Positions 8,134 through 17,219 of a stretch of 64,000 nucleotides of DNA are shown one piece after another. The DNA is from Hymenobacter rigui (lineage in GTDB: Bacteria > Bacteroidota > Bacteroidia > Cytophagales > Hymenobacteraceae). The translations under genes were made by a program, and so were the position numbers. The stretch spans positions 372,001 through 436,000 of the forward strand of contig NZ_RWIT01000001.1 of assembly GCF_003944715.1 (NCBI RefSeq), given 5' to 3'. The notes beneath the pieces were generated by a model that worked only from the letters and a program-made list of their open reading frames with translations, searched no databases and was not told the DNA's origin. Each line of letters opens with the position of its first letter. The first letter of the stretch is position 1.

Positions 8134-8574
8134 TCACACCAGTGCTTTTCGCATCAGGAAATGCGGAATACTGCCGAACAGCGTGTGTGAAGGTGCCTCC
8201 ACAGTGTAGCCCATCCGCTCATAAAACGGCACAGCGGCCTCGCGGGCGTGCAGCACCAGTTCAGTCAGGCCCTGCTGGCGGGCAGCCGCTTCCAGATACT
8301 CGAGTACCTGCCGCCCCACGCCCCGGGCCTGCCACGCCGGATGCACGGCCATAAACCGTATCTGGCCCTGTGCCGGGCCCGAGGGGTGTAGTCGGCCTAC
8401 CCCGGTGGCATAGCCTTCGGGAGCCAGCAACAGGGCGTGGGTAGTCGTGGCGTCGTCGTCATCATCGGCGCGCTCCGAGCCTTCGGGCTGCTGCCAGGGC
8501 TGGCGCAGCACTGTATAGCGCAGATGGTAGTAGGTCGTCCATTCGGGGGGCGTTTGCGGGCTATTTACGGGCAT
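8134..8574 (-). CDS. GNAT-family N-acetyltransferase
   Basis: The 146-residue protein shows the GNAT acetyl-CoA fold: IRFMAVHPAWQARGVGRQVL near residues 72-91 is motif A, with the Q/RxxGxG/A-type pyrophosphate loop, and FYERMGYTVEAPSH near 116-129 is the C-terminal motif. An acidic stretch (DDDDD near 38-42) is a small oddity. The overall shape recalls ElaA-like or YjdJ-like acetyltransferases; the acceptor is unknown. It stands alone, convergent with the DUF962 gene. Confidence 0.87.
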   Translation of the reverse strand: MPVNSPQTPPEWTTYYHLRYTVLRQPWQQPEGSERADDDDDATTTHALLLAPEGYATGVGRLHPSGPAQGQIRFMAVHPAWQARGVGRQVLEYLEAAARQQGLTELVLHAREAAVPFYERMGYTVEAPSHTLFGSIPHFLMRKALV

Positions 8575-8662
8575 AGTGGTGGGCTGAACGGTAGAGTGCA
8601 GCGGAAAGCTGCCAAGTAACGTACAATTTCGGCGCGGGCGGTTCCCCGTATCTTCACCTCAC

Positions 8663-8670
8663 TATCTTTG
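8663..8670 (+). promoter_or_regulatory. Putative -7 box of yajQ
   Basis: TATCTTTG, a full TAnnTTTG match, 46 nt upstream of the yajQ ATG at 8717. Confidence 0.45.
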
Positions 8671-8716
8671 GCGCCCCAACCGGCCTGTTTTCGTCTCTGA
8701 TTTTTCTCTCTTCCCC

Positions 8717-9208
8717 ATGGCATCCTTCGACATTGTAAGCAAAGTGGACCCGCAAACCCTCGAAAATGCGGTAAATACAGCCAAAAAAGAACTGCAAACC
8801 CGCTACGACCTGCGCGACACCAAAGGCGGCATCGAGCTGGATAAGAAGGCCAATACCATTACCCTGTCATCGGAAAACTCGATGCGGATTCAGGCCCTGG
8901 AGAATATCCTGCTCACCCGCATTGTGAAGCAGGGTATTGATGGCACCGCCCTGGACTTCTCGGCCGAGGAGCAGCCCAACGGCGCTCTGGTAAAGAAACT
9001 GGTGAAAGTGCGCGCCGGCGTTGATAAGGAAGCGGGCCGCAAAATCATCAAGGCCATTAAGGATGCCAAAGTGAAAGTAGAAGCCCAGATGCAGGACGAC
9101 CAGGTGCGGGTATCGGCCAAGAAAATTGACGATTTACAGGCCGCCATTGCGGCCGTGCGGCAGGCCAGCATCGGCCAGCCCCTGCAGTTCATCAACATGA
9201 AGTCGTAG
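8717..9208 (+). CDS. yajQ: YajQ-family nucleotide-binding protein
   Basis: The 163-residue protein begins MASFDIVSKVDPQTLENAVN, typical of YajQ, and continues with LQTRYDLRDTKGGIEL and the second ferredoxin-like repeat VSAKKIDDLQAAIAAVR near the C-terminus. YajQ proteins bind nucleotides and, in some species, cyclic di-GMP, and affect transcription regulators; the role in Bacteroidota is not established. Length is the family norm. The TerC gene starts 50 bases downstream with no terminator between, so the two are probably co-transcribed. Confidence 0.95.
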   Translation: MASFDIVSKVDPQTLENAVNTAKKELQTRYDLRDTKGGIELDKKANTITLSSENSMRIQALENILLTRIVKQGIDGTALDFSAEEQPNGALVKKLVKVRAGVDKEAGRKIIKAIKDAKVKVEAQMQDDQVRVSAKKIDDLQAAIAAVRQASIGQPLQFINMKS

Positions 9209-9258
9209 GGCGGCGGGTTTTCCGCTGCTTCCTCTCCATCACCACACCACCCGACTTC

Positions 9259-10029
9259 ATGCACTTCGATTTTTCGGTTTTCTCTAACCCGCAAACCTGG
9301 GTAAGCCTGCTCACGCTTACGTTCATGGAAATTGTGCTGGGCATTGATAACATCATCTTCATTTCCATCATTGTAAACCGGCTGCCGCGCGAGCTGCAGA
9401 AGCGCGGGCGCAGCATCGGGCTACTGCTGGCGCTGCTGTGCCGCATCGGGCTGCTGCTGAGCATCAGCTGGATTGTGGGCCTCAAGGCACCGCTGTTCCA
9501 CCTGGACGTTCCATGGGCCGACCATGACTTCGGCGTAACCGGCCGGGACCTGATTCTGCTGGCCGGCGGCCTGTTCCTGATTGGTAAGAGCACCACCGAA
9601 ATCCACACCAAGCTGCAGGGTGAGGAAGAGGAAACCGAAGCCGGTAAAGGCGGTGCTTCCATGGGCAGCATCATCTTCCAGATTATTCTGATTGACATTG
9701 TGTTCAGCTTCGATTCCATCCTGACGGCCGTGGGCCTGGTGGATAATGTGCTGATTATGATTCTGGCCGTTATCCTGTCGATGGGCGTGATGCTGGCCTT
9801 CTCGGGCGTGGTGGCCGATTTCGTGAACAAGAACCCCACCATCAAGATGCTGGCCCTGTCTTTCCTGATTATGATTGGGGTGATGCTGGTGATGGAAGCT
9901 TTCCATAAGGAAATCGAGAAAGGCTACATCTACTTTGCCATGTTCTTCTCGCTGATTGTGGAAGTGCTGAACATGCGCCTGCGCAAAAAAGCCGAACCTG
10001 TACATCTGCGCGACTCGCAGTACGATTAA
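9259..10029 (+). CDS. TerC-family integral membrane protein
   Basis: The 256-residue protein has about seven hydrophobic segments and both acidic TerC signatures: EIVLGIDNIIF near residues 23-33 and LIDIVFSFDSI near 144-154. An acidic cytoplasmic loop (GEEEETEAGKG) separates the halves. TerC proteins are linked to metal-ion (manganese, tellurite-resistance) handling and to metalation of exported enzymes in some bacteria. It lies 50 bases after yajQ and ends at a very long perfect hairpin. Confidence 0.92.
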   Translation: MHFDFSVFSNPQTWVSLLTLTFMEIVLGIDNIIFISIIVNRLPRELQKRGRSIGLLLALLCRIGLLLSISWIVGLKAPLFHLDVPWADHDFGVTGRDLILLAGGLFLIGKSTTEIHTKLQGEEEETEAGKGGASMGSIIFQIILIDIVFSFDSILTAVGLVDNVLIMILAVILSMGVMLAFSGVVADFVNKNPTIKMLALSFLIMIGVMLVMEAFHKEIEKGYIYFAMFFSLIVEVLNMRLRKKAEPVHLRDSQYD

Positions 10030-10044
10030 GTCGCGCCAATACCG

Positions 10045-10100
10045 CCCCCATAAGCAGCAAGGCCCGCAACGATGGTTGCGGGCCTTGCTGCTTATGGGGG
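10045..10100. terminator. 26-bp perfect hairpin between convergent genes
   Basis: Positions 10045-10070 and 10075-10100 are perfectly complementary with a GATG loop. It sits between the TerC gene (plus) and the hypothetical gene at 10158 (minus). It lacks a T-run, so it may act as a bidirectional terminator or transcript-end stabiliser. Confidence 0.65.
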
Positions 10101-10157
10101 GCTCCTGGCTCCGGCGTGGCATCAGCCGGAAATGCTGGATTGGCGTCATGGCGGGGT

Positions 10158-10574
10158 TTAAGGCGCATCACTCAGTTCAGCTACCACAACGGCCTGGTCC
10201 TGCACCCGACGACTGGCCAGCTCCAGAATCCGGCGGTTCAGCTCGGGGCGGTGTTGCCGGTAGAGGTGGAGCTCCGGTTCGGTGAACTGACCCAGCACCA
10301 GCCCGATTACCAGATAGCGCAGCTTGGTATTGCGGCTCAGGAGCTCCGCCAGCAGCCGCTGCTGTTCCGTGCCGGCGGCAGCGGCCAGCGGTACATGATA
10401 GTCGCGCACAAAATCGGCTACTACAGCGAGGAGCAGCTGGTTCTGCATCTTAAGGACCGGGCGCAGCGTGGTGTGCAGAAACCGGGCTACCGGTGTGTCA
10501 TCAGCGGATACGGCAACGGATAAAGTAGGGCGTAGGGCCAGCAAAGCGGCCTCGGAGCGGGAGAAATCAGTCAT
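10158..10574 (-). CDS. Hypothetical protein (138 aa)
   Basis: The protein starts MTDFSRSEAALLALRPTLSV and is largely helical by eye, with a moderately hydrophobic stretch (LRYLVIGLVLGQF) near residues 86-98 but no signal peptide. Its C-terminal part (LHLYRQHRPELNRRIL) is charged. I recognise no domain. Codon use is like that of its neighbours. It lies alone between the TerC hairpin and the terminator of the M36 protease gene. Confidence 0.6.
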   Translation of the reverse strand: MTDFSRSEAALLALRPTLSVAVSADDTPVARFLHTTLRPVLKMQNQLLLAVVADFVRDYHVPLAAAAGTEQQRLLAELLSRNTKLRYLVIGLVLGQFTEPELHLYRQHRPELNRRILELASRRVQDQAVVVAELSDAP

Positions 10575-10595
10575 TGGTCGGAAGATAGAGAAAAG

Positions 10596-10629
10596 AAAAA
10601 CCCGCCCGGCACAGCGCCGGACGGGTTTT
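10596..10629 (-). terminator. Terminator of the M36 protease gene
   Basis: On the minus strand a GC-rich stem (AAAACCCGTCCGGC with GCCGGGCGGGTTTT) is followed by a T-rich tract, 24 bases after the protease stop codon. Confidence 0.8.
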
Positions 10630-10652
10630 CATACGCTTAATGAAGTAGATGC

Positions 10653-13334
10653 CTAGTGTTGCACTACTACTTTCTTGGTGATAATACCTTCCGAAGTAGT
10701 CAGACGCACCATGTACACGCCACCAGCCAGCTTGCTGGTGTTCAGGGTTACGCCTTCCTGCTGCAGGCGGGCGGCCGGTACGGTTTGCGTGCTCACGCGC
10801 TGTCCCAGCAACGACACCATTTCTACCTGTACCGGGACCGAGCTGCCAACCTGCGTGCGTACTACCACCTGGCCGTTGGCTGGGTTCGGATACACTTCCA
10901 GGAGCTTCTCGTTCAGCTGCTTGCTGGCGCTCAGTACGGCCGGCAGATCATAAGCCACTACCTGGTCGGTGAGGCTGTTGGAGCTGCCCTGGCGGGCGCT
11001 GAAGCCCATGCCACGGCGGGCAAACACACGCCAGATAACGGCCGAGTTGGCGGCGCGGTTGTTCAGGGAGTCAGCCTGCAGAATGGCGTCGCGGCCATCA
11101 ATGAAGCCGGGGTTACACTTCTGCAGCTTGCAGCCATCCAGCACCAGTTGCAGGGCCACGTTGTTGCCACCGGATGCCGCTTTCAGGTCGGCGTTGTAGC
11201 CGTATTTGTCAATCAGCGCCCAGTTCAGGTCCCACAGCACCGTGGCCCATACTTCGCCAATATCGTGCACCTCGCTGTACTGGCCCGAGCCCGTACCAAC
11301 GAAGGCGTAAGTATGGTTATTCAGCGCAAAGTTGGTGGTGTAAGGTTTCCGGCGGATACCGCTGCCGGTAGGCGCCTCAAACACCGCATATGTCCCGACG
11401 CCACGGGGCGTAGCGCCTACGTCGCCGGGCTTGGTGGTCATCCACAGGGCAAAGAAGTCGCTCCAGCCTTCACCCATCTGCTCGGCGCTGTTCAGGCAGC
11501 TGGAGTTTCCGGGGCCACCCGTGAGGCGGGTAGAGATGCCGTGGCCGTACTCGTGTGCCACAATCCCGTTATCGAAGTCCCCGTCGCGGTAGTACAACGT
11601 GCTGCTGGCCGAGAAGGAAACCGTCTGACCGGCCGACAGAGCGGTCCGGATACGGTCGCCATCGGCTTTGCTGATGAAGATAGATGGAATACGGATGCCA
11701 ATGGAGTCGGGGTCGGTACCGGCCATCGTCAGCAGCGGGTTGTTCGGAATGCTGTCCATCACGATAACCATGCGGGCGCCAGCATTCTGGGCATTCTTGA
11801 TTTTCGAAGAGAAGTTGCACTTCCCACGCTGAATCAGTGCAATGTTGCCGCTGATGGCGGCAGCATTTACCAGTGGGTTGCAGCCCCGGGCCGGGTTGGC
11901 CGAGCCGTCATTCGCCAGCACGATATTGCCGGTGATGGGGCCTACCTGAGCCAACGTGCGGCCGTTGGAACCTTCCTGGCCCGTAATGCTACCCGCCAGT
12001 GCGGCCGGCGCCGTGATGGTGAACGACTGGTCCTTAGCATCCCACAGGTACATCTGCATACGGGGGCGCGAACCGTCCACGGGGGTCGAGAAGTTGGCGT
12101 TATTGAGCTTCGCCGGTGTAGCCGCGGCTCCGTCCTGTGCTTCTGCCTGCACCGGGTCAAAGCCCAGCGCCTGGCCGCTGTAGTTTTTATACTGGAAGTT
12201 GCCGCTCGCTTCGTCAAAGCCCTTGCGGGCCATCACGTCGTGCATCATGTTGTTCCAGTAGAACAAGTTGACTACTGCCGCGCTCAGGTTGTTGGTAGCG
12301 GTAGCCGTCAGGGCATTATCGAAGGAGAAGTTGAACTCCAGGTTTGCGCCGCCGTTGGGGCTCACACTGGTATTGGCGATGTACACGTTCCGGTTGGAGC
12401 GGTCATCGTAGGCATGCACGTTGTTGCCGCGCGTAATGGTGTACTCGGCACCGGGAGCACCATCAATGTCGTGCCAGCCGAAGGGCGAAGCCGTAGCATC
12501 GGCCGGGTTGGCCACCAACTGGCGCGGCCCGTGGGCGGGGCTTTCGGTGGTGATGGGCCACACGTTGTAGGTGTTGGCCGCCGTGGGTTTAGCCGCCGTG
12601 GTGGCGGTAGCCGGGGCCGCACCGCGGGCATCGGCCGCCACTGCCTGGGCAATGGGCCGCGTCAGGGCCGACATGCTGAAGCTATCCGAAATGGTGTAGT
12701 CGGTTTTATCTAGTAGCGCGCCGGTAGCGGCATCCACGCGGGCATTCCAGTAATGCTCCGCGTTGAGCGGAGCCAGCGTCACATCCCAGGCCAGCCGCAG
12801 TGAGCCGTCGGAAAGGGGCTGATACATCAGCTTCACCGAAATCTTATCCAGTGAAATACCGCCTTCACTGAACTCCATGCCGGCGGTGGCGGAGCCCGCT
12901 TTCCGGATTTCCAGGTTGCCGGGGGCCGGCATGCCCAGGGCCTTGGCTGCTGCCGCTACGGCCTGCTCCGCCGTGAGAGAAGGGGTAGCGTTGCGGGCCT
13001 GCGCCGTTACATTGGACCGGAAGTTACTGTGCAAACCAACTACTTTGCCGGCCTGGTTGAAGTGTACATCGGCTACCGCACCGTATACCTCCACGCCCTG
13101 TACGCGCTGGCGCAGATACACGTGGGTAGTACCGTTGTGCTGGTCGGTATACTGGCTGGTTACGGCCGCATCGGCTACGTCGGTAGCCACCAGGCCCAGG
13201 CGGGCCTGGCGGGCTTTAAGGGCATTCAGCGCCTGCTCCAGCGGAGCATTCTGCGCCGTAGCCAGGCCGGGCAGGGCCAGCATGGCCGCTACTCCCAGCA
13301 CCCGAGCTGAGGGAAGAGTAAAGGTTGATTTCAT
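10653..13334 (-). CDS. Secreted M36 (fungalysin-type) metalloprotease with PA domain and T9SS tail
   Basis: The 893-residue precursor has a signal peptide (residues 1-27), an FTP/PepSY propeptide (about 40-210), a protease-associated domain (about 450-555, including LIQRGKCNFSSKI), the zinc motif HEYGHGIS near 593 and the third-ligand region EQMGEGWSDFFAL shortly after. The last 80 residues (EVYPNPANGQVVV ... GGVYMVRL ... KKVVVQH) form a type A T9SS sorting domain. It should be exported by Sec, crossed through the SprA translocon and cleaved on the surface, degrading protein outside the cell. The PA domain precedes the HExxH helix, as in other bacterial M36 elastinase-like proteases. It is monocistronic. 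Confidence 0.95.
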   Translation of the reverse strand: MKSTFTLPSARVLGVAAMLALPGLATAQNAPLEQALNALKARQARLGLVATDVADAAVTSQYTDQHNGTTHVYLRQRVQGVEVYGAVADVHFNQAGKVVGLHSNFRSNVTAQARNATPSLTAEQAVAAAAKALGMPAPGNLEIRKAGSATAGMEFSEGGISLDKISVKLMYQPLSDGSLRLAWDVTLAPLNAEHYWNARVDAATGALLDKTDYTISDSFSMSALTRPIAQAVAADARGAAPATATTAAKPTAANTYNVWPITTESPAHGPRQLVANPADATASPFGWHDIDGAPGAEYTITRGNNVHAYDDRSNRNVYIANTSVSPNGGANLEFNFSFDNALTATATNNLSAAVVNLFYWNNMMHDVMARKGFDEASGNFQYKNYSGQALGFDPVQAEAQDGAAATPAKLNNANFSTPVDGSRPRMQMYLWDAKDQSFTITAPAALAGSITGQEGSNGRTLAQVGPITGNIVLANDGSANPARGCNPLVNAAAISGNIALIQRGKCNFSSKIKNAQNAGARMVIVMDSIPNNPLLTMAGTDPDSIGIRIPSIFISKADGDRIRTALSAGQTVSFSASSTLYYRDGDFDNGIVAHEYGHGISTRLTGGPGNSSCLNSAEQMGEGWSDFFALWMTTKPGDVGATPRGVGTYAVFEAPTGSGIRRKPYTTNFALNNHTYAFVGTGSGQYSEVHDIGEVWATVLWDLNWALIDKYGYNADLKAASGGNNVALQLVLDGCKLQKCNPGFIDGRDAILQADSLNNRAANSAVIWRVFARRGMGFSARQGSSNSLTDQVVAYDLPAVLSASKQLNEKLLEVYPNPANGQVVVRTQVGSSVPVQVEMVSLLGQRVSTQTVPAARLQQEGVTLNTSKLAGGVYMVRLTTSEGIITKKVVVQH

Positions 13335-13373
13335 TAACCGTGGGTAGAGGTGTGAAACGGAGGTGGCAATTAC

Positions 13374-13404
13374 AAAAGCGGGCCGCTTGGTGGGCGGCCC
13401 GTTT
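13374..13404 (-). terminator. Terminator of the TrmH-family gene
   Basis: On the minus strand the stem CGGGCCGC/GCGGCCCG is followed by CTTTTGT, about 75 bases after the methyltransferase stop codon and before the M36 protease start. Confidence 0.6.
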
Positions 13405-13479
13405 CAAATTTACGCAAGAAATGGCTGATTTTTTACAGGTATTTCAGCTTATGTCCATAAAAACTTAACAGCTTTTTAT

Positions 13480-14034
13480 TTATTGCGCCGTTTCAGACAG
13501 AGCATTGGCAGTCATTTTGCCAATGAAGTGCCACAGCACTACTCCGGCCGCTACGCTCACATTCAGGCTGTGCTTGGTGCCGAACTGCGGAATTTCTACG
13601 GCCGCGTCGCACAGGGCCAGCACCTCATCATCCACCCCAAACACCTCGTTGCCCATTACCAGGGCATAGGGCTGGTTGGGGGTTACCGTGAAGGCAGGCA
13701 GGGGTACGCTGCCGGTGGTCTGCTCCACGGCCACTAGCTGGTAGCCGGCCGCTTTCAGCTGCTGCAGGGCTTCCAACGTAGTGGGCGCGTACTCCCACAC
13801 CACCGACTCGGTGGAGCCCAGGGCCGTTTTGGTGATTTCGCGCTGGGGCGGGCGGCCCGTAATGCCGCAGAGCCACACTTTTTCCACCGCAAAGGCGTCG
13901 CAGGTGCGGAAGGCAGCGCCCACGTTGTGCAGGCTCCGCACGTTGTCGAGCACTAGGGTGAGGGGGAATTTTCGCGTATTTTTGAAGTCTGCCACCGTCA
14001 GCCGGTTCAGCTCTTCCATCGAAAGTTTGCGCAT
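13480..14034 (-). CDS. TrmH/SpoU-family RNA 2'-O-methyltransferase
   Basis: SPOUT enzymes methylate ribose in tRNA or rRNA using S-adenosylmethionine at a trefoil knot. All three SpoU motifs are visible: LDNVRSLHNVGAAFRTCDAF (motif 1, near residues 28-47), ALVMGNEVFGVD (motif 2) and IPQFGTKHSLNVSVAAG (motif 3). The protein has 184 residues from ATG 14034. A TACCTTTG box at 14040-14047 ends only 5 nt above that ATG, so either the message is leaderless or the true start is the Met at 14019 (MEELNRL). The frame stays open far upstream, but that part overlaps mutS and is not protein-like. Confidence 0.92.
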   Translation of the reverse strand: MRKLSMEELNRLTVADFKNTRKFPLTLVLDNVRSLHNVGAAFRTCDAFAVEKVWLCGITGRPPQREITKTALGSTESVVWEYAPTTLEALQQLKAAGYQLVAVEQTTGSVPLPAFTVTPNQPYALVMGNEVFGVDDEVLALCDAAVEIPQFGTKHSLNVSVAAGVVLWHFIGKMTANALSETAQ

Positions 14035-14039
14035 ACCGG

Positions 14040-14047
14040 CAAAGGTA
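14040..14047 (-). promoter_or_regulatory. Putative -7 box of the TrmH-family gene
   Basis: TACCTTTG on the minus strand, unusually close to the first ATG. Transcription would begin at about that ATG. Confidence 0.4.
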
Positions 14048-14103
14048 GGAACACCGGCGCGCCTGCGCGGCGTTGCTGACGGCAGAACCTCCAGCCACTG
14101 GGT

Positions 14104-16953
14104 GTGCCAACCCGGCAACCGGCCCGGCTGCTCTTCCCCGAATCCCTGCTTTCCGTGAGAACCAAATCCGCCGATTCTACCAAAAAGCCCATCCGCACGC
14201 ACGGCTCCCTGGGGCCCGCGCCCGTGGCCGATACGCCCCTGATGCAGCAATATTACCAGCTGAAGCAGACGTACCCTGGCGCGGTGCTGCTGTTCCGGGT
14301 GGGCGACTTTTACGAAACCTTTGGGGAGGACGCCGTTACGGCCTCCCGCATCCTCGACATTACCCTCACCAAGCGCGGAGCCGGTACTTCCTCCGAAACC
14401 CCGCTGGCCGGCTTCCCCCACCACGCCCTCGATAACTACCTGCCCAAACTGGTGCGGGCCGGGCAGCGCGTGGCCATCTGCGACCAGCTGGAAGACCCCA
14501 AGCAGGCCAAGGGCCTCGTGAAGCGGGGCGTAACGGAGTTGGTGACGCCCGGCGTGAGCCTGCACGACAACGTGCTGGAGCGTAAAAGCAACAACTACCT
14601 CTGCGCCGTGCACCTGGGTAAGCACGAGGCCGGCATTTCGTTTCTGGACATCAGCACCGGCGAGTTCTTGGTTGCCCAAGGCACCCTGGAGTACCTGGGC
14701 AAGCTGCTGCAGAACTTCCAGCCGGCCGAAGTGCTGTTCTGCAAGAAAAGCCGCCGGGACTTCGAGGAAAACTTTGGGCCTGACTACTGCCATTTTGCGC
14801 TGGAAGAGTGGGTGTTCGGCTTCGATTACGGCTATGACCTGCTCACCCGCCACTTCAATACCACGTCCCTCAAAGGCTTCGGCATTGACGGGCTGCGCGA
14901 GGGTATTACGGCCGCCGGCTGCATTCTGCACTACCTAGCCGAAACCAAACACACCGACGTAGGCCACATCGGCAGCATCGGGCGGCTGGAGGAGGACAAA
15001 TACGTGTGGCTCGATCGGTTTACCGTGCGCAACCTGGAGCTGGTGCATCCCCAGCACCCCGGCGGCGTGCCCCTCATCGACATCCTCGACCAGACCGTGA
15101 CGCCCATGGGCGCGCGCCTGCTGCGCAAGTGGGTGGTGCTGCCCCTCAAGGAGCCCGCCCAGATTCAGCGCCGCCTTGATACGGTGGAGGCCCTGCTGCA
15201 AACCCCCGAGCTGCTGGAAAACCTGCTGCATCACCTGCGCCAGATTGGCGACCTGGAGCGACTGATTTCCAAGGTGGCCGTGCGCCGCATCAACCCCCGC
15301 GAGCTGCTGCAGCTGGCCCGGGCGTTGGAGGCCCTTGGACCTATTCGGGCGCAGCTGGCCGCCTCCGGCATCCGGGCTTTGCAGAAGCTGGCCGACCAGC
15401 TCAACCCCTGCGCCGCCCTGCGCGAGGAAATCCAGACTAAAATCCGCCCCGATGCCCCCATCCTCACCAACCAGGGTGGGGTGCTGCACGACGGGGTGGA
15501 CAAGGAGCTGGATGAGCTGCGCCAGATGGCTTTTTCGGGCAAGGATTACCTGTTTCAGCTGCAGCAGCGGGCCATTCAGGAAACCGGCATTTCGTCGCTG
15601 AAAGTAGCCTATAATAAGGTGTTCGGCTACTACCTCGAAGTCACCAATGCCCACAAGGACAAGGTGCCCACTACCTGGATCCGGAAGCAGACGCTGGTAA
15701 ACGCGGAGCGCTACATCACCGAAGAGCTGAAGGTGTACGAGGAGAAGATCCTGCACGCCGAGGAGCGCCTGTTCGTCATCGAGCAGAAAATCTACAACGA
15801 CTTGGTGCTGTTTGCCGCCGAGTACGTGGCCCAGATTCAGCAGAACGCCCGCGCCATTGGCGTAGCCGACTGCCTGGCTTCCTTCGCCGCCACTGCCCGC
15901 CAGCACCGCTACGTGAAGCCGGTGGTAGACGACTCCACTAACCTCGACATCAAGGCCGGCCGCCACCCGGTAATTGAGCGCCAACTGCCGCCCGGCGAGC
16001 AGTACATTCCCAACGACATCTGCCTCAACCAGGACGAGCAGCAGATTGTGGTGATTACCGGCCCCAACATGGCCGGTAAATCGGCCCTGCTGCGCCAGAC
16101 GGCCCTGATTGTGCTGCTGGCCCAGATCGGCTCCTTCGTACCCGCCGATGCGGCGCACGTGGGCGTCATCGACAAGATTTTTACTCGCGTGGGTGCCTCC
16201 GACAACCTGAGCAAGGGCGAGAGTACCTTCATGGTGGAGATGACCGAAACCGCCTCCATCCTCAACAACCTTTCCGACCGGAGCCTGGTGCTGATGGATG
16301 AAATCGGGCGCGGTACCAGCACCTACGACGGCATCAGCATTGCTTGGGCCATTGTGGAGCACCTGCACAACTCGCCCAAAGCCCGGGCCAAAACGCTCTT
16401 CGCCACCCACTACCACGAGCTCAACCAGCTGGCCGACGACTGCCCGCGGGTGCGCAACTACAACGTGGCCGTAAAGGAAGCCGATGGCCGCATCCTGTTC
16501 CTGCGCAAGCTGCGGGCGGGCGGCTCCGAGCACAGCTTCGGGATTCACGTGGCCCGCATGGCCGGTATGCCCACCTCCGTGGTGCTGCGCGCCAACGAAA
16601 TCATGCACCACCTGGAGCAGGAGCGTACCTCCGCCGGTGTAGATACCAACCAGCCCACCGAGTTTGACGACGTACTGGCTGGCCTGGATGATGAAACGGG
16701 TGGCAAGGTGGTGCCCCTGAACGGACAGCCCTCCGCAACCCGCCCCGCAGCAGCCAAAGGCCCCAAAGCCCAGCCTGCCGCCGCCGTCCACAACGCCCCT
16801 CGGCCCAGTCTGCAGCTGAGCATGTTCGAGCCCGCCGACCCGGCCCTGGAGAAAATCAGGGAGCTACTGGAGCACCTTGATGTAAATACGCTCACGCCCA
16901 TTGAGGCCCTGTTGAAGCTGAACGAGCTGAAGCTGGCCGTTGGGGAGAAGTAA
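14104..16953 (+). CDS. mutS: DNA mismatch repair protein MutS
   Basis: MutS recognises mispaired bases and starts mismatch repair. The mismatch-contact motif Phe-x-Glu is present in RVGDFYETFGEDA near residue 68. Walker A is GPNMAGKSALLRQ near 653 and Walker B VLMDEIGRGTSTYDG near 728. Connector, core and clamp domains lie between, and a Pro/Ala-rich linker near 880-905 leads to the C-terminal helix-turn-helix-like tail. The full frame starts with GTG at 14104 (949 aa); another GTG at 14155 would drop a poorly protein-like leader and may be the real start. It is divergent from the TrmH-family gene, with no partner downstream on its strand except tRNAs. Confidence 0.96.
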   Translation: MPTRQPARLLFPESLLSVRTKSADSTKKPIRTHGSLGPAPVADTPLMQQYYQLKQTYPGAVLLFRVGDFYETFGEDAVTASRILDITLTKRGAGTSSETPLAGFPHHALDNYLPKLVRAGQRVAICDQLEDPKQAKGLVKRGVTELVTPGVSLHDNVLERKSNNYLCAVHLGKHEAGISFLDISTGEFLVAQGTLEYLGKLLQNFQPAEVLFCKKSRRDFEENFGPDYCHFALEEWVFGFDYGYDLLTRHFNTTSLKGFGIDGLREGITAAGCILHYLAETKHTDVGHIGSIGRLEEDKYVWLDRFTVRNLELVHPQHPGGVPLIDILDQTVTPMGARLLRKWVVLPLKEPAQIQRRLDTVEALLQTPELLENLLHHLRQIGDLERLISKVAVRRINPRELLQLARALEALGPIRAQLAASGIRALQKLADQLNPCAALREEIQTKIRPDAPILTNQGGVLHDGVDKELDELRQMAFSGKDYLFQLQQRAIQETGISSLKVAYNKVFGYYLEVTNAHKDKVPTTWIRKQTLVNAERYITEELKVYEEKILHAEERLFVIEQKIYNDLVLFAAEYVAQIQQNARAIGVADCLASFAATARQHRYVKPVVDDSTNLDIKAGRHPVIERQLPPGEQYIPNDICLNQDEQQIVVITGPNMAGKSALLRQTALIVLLAQIGSFVPADAAHVGVIDKIFTRVGASDNLSKGESTFMVEMTETASILNNLSDRSLVLMDEIGRGTSTYDGISIAWAIVEHLHNSPKARAKTLFATHYHELNQLADDCPRVRNYNVAVKEADGRILFLRKLRAGGSEHSFGIHVARMAGMPTSVVLRANEIMHHLEQERTSAGVDTNQPTEFDDVLAGLDDETGGKVVPLNGQPSATRPAAAKGPKAQPAAAVHNAPRPSLQLSMFEPADPALEKIRELLEHLDVNTLTPIEALLKLNELKLAVGEK

Positions 16954-17063
16954 ACCTCTCCACATTTCACTGCTTTTTTTCGCCCCATTCGCTTCGGTTT
17001 TCCTCTGTTCGCATAGGAATGTGCCGGTGTCGGGTGGGGCGAAATCCGTCGAAGGTCAGAAAA

Positions 17064-17105
17064 CAGCTGATTTTTATTGAAATTTTTCTCCCTGAAAATC
17101 AGCTG
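17064..17105. repeat. Stem-loop between mutS and tRNA-Gly
   Basis: CAGCTGATTTT (17064-17074) and AAAATCAGCTG (17095-17105) form an 11-bp stem around a 20-nt AT-rich loop. It could end the mutS transcript or regulate the tRNA promoter 48 nt downstream. No other feature fills 16954-17150. Confidence 0.5.
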
Positions 17106-17153
17106 ACAATGGGTTTTGTATGGTCTGGTAGCTATTTTTTTTAGGGTGTGCTC

Positions 17154-17183
17154 TTGACTTCAAGGATTCCTGTACTACCTTTG
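17154..17183 (+). promoter_or_regulatory. Promoter of tRNA-Gly (TTG-N19-TACCTTTG)
   Basis: TTG at 17154-17156 and TACCTTTG at 17176-17183 are separated by 19 nt, the expected Bacteroidota -33/-7 layout. Transcription would begin near 17190, 30 nt before the tRNA. It is the most complete promoter I can see in the window. Confidence 0.7.
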
Positions 17184-17219
17184 TCACATCAAAACGCCAC
17201 TACGGCGCCAAGATCAAAA

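Noticed and set aside
10656..12713. 685-codon frame opposite the M36 protease
   Set aside because: Shadow of a well-supported gene with HEYGH and T9SS motifs.
14035..14931. N-terminal extension of the TrmH-family frame
   Set aside because: It runs antisense to mutS and has no resemblance to methyltransferase domains; the SpoU domain starts at 14034.
14935..16791. 618-codon frame opposite mutS
   Set aside because: Shadow of mutS; no start context, motif or plausible composition.
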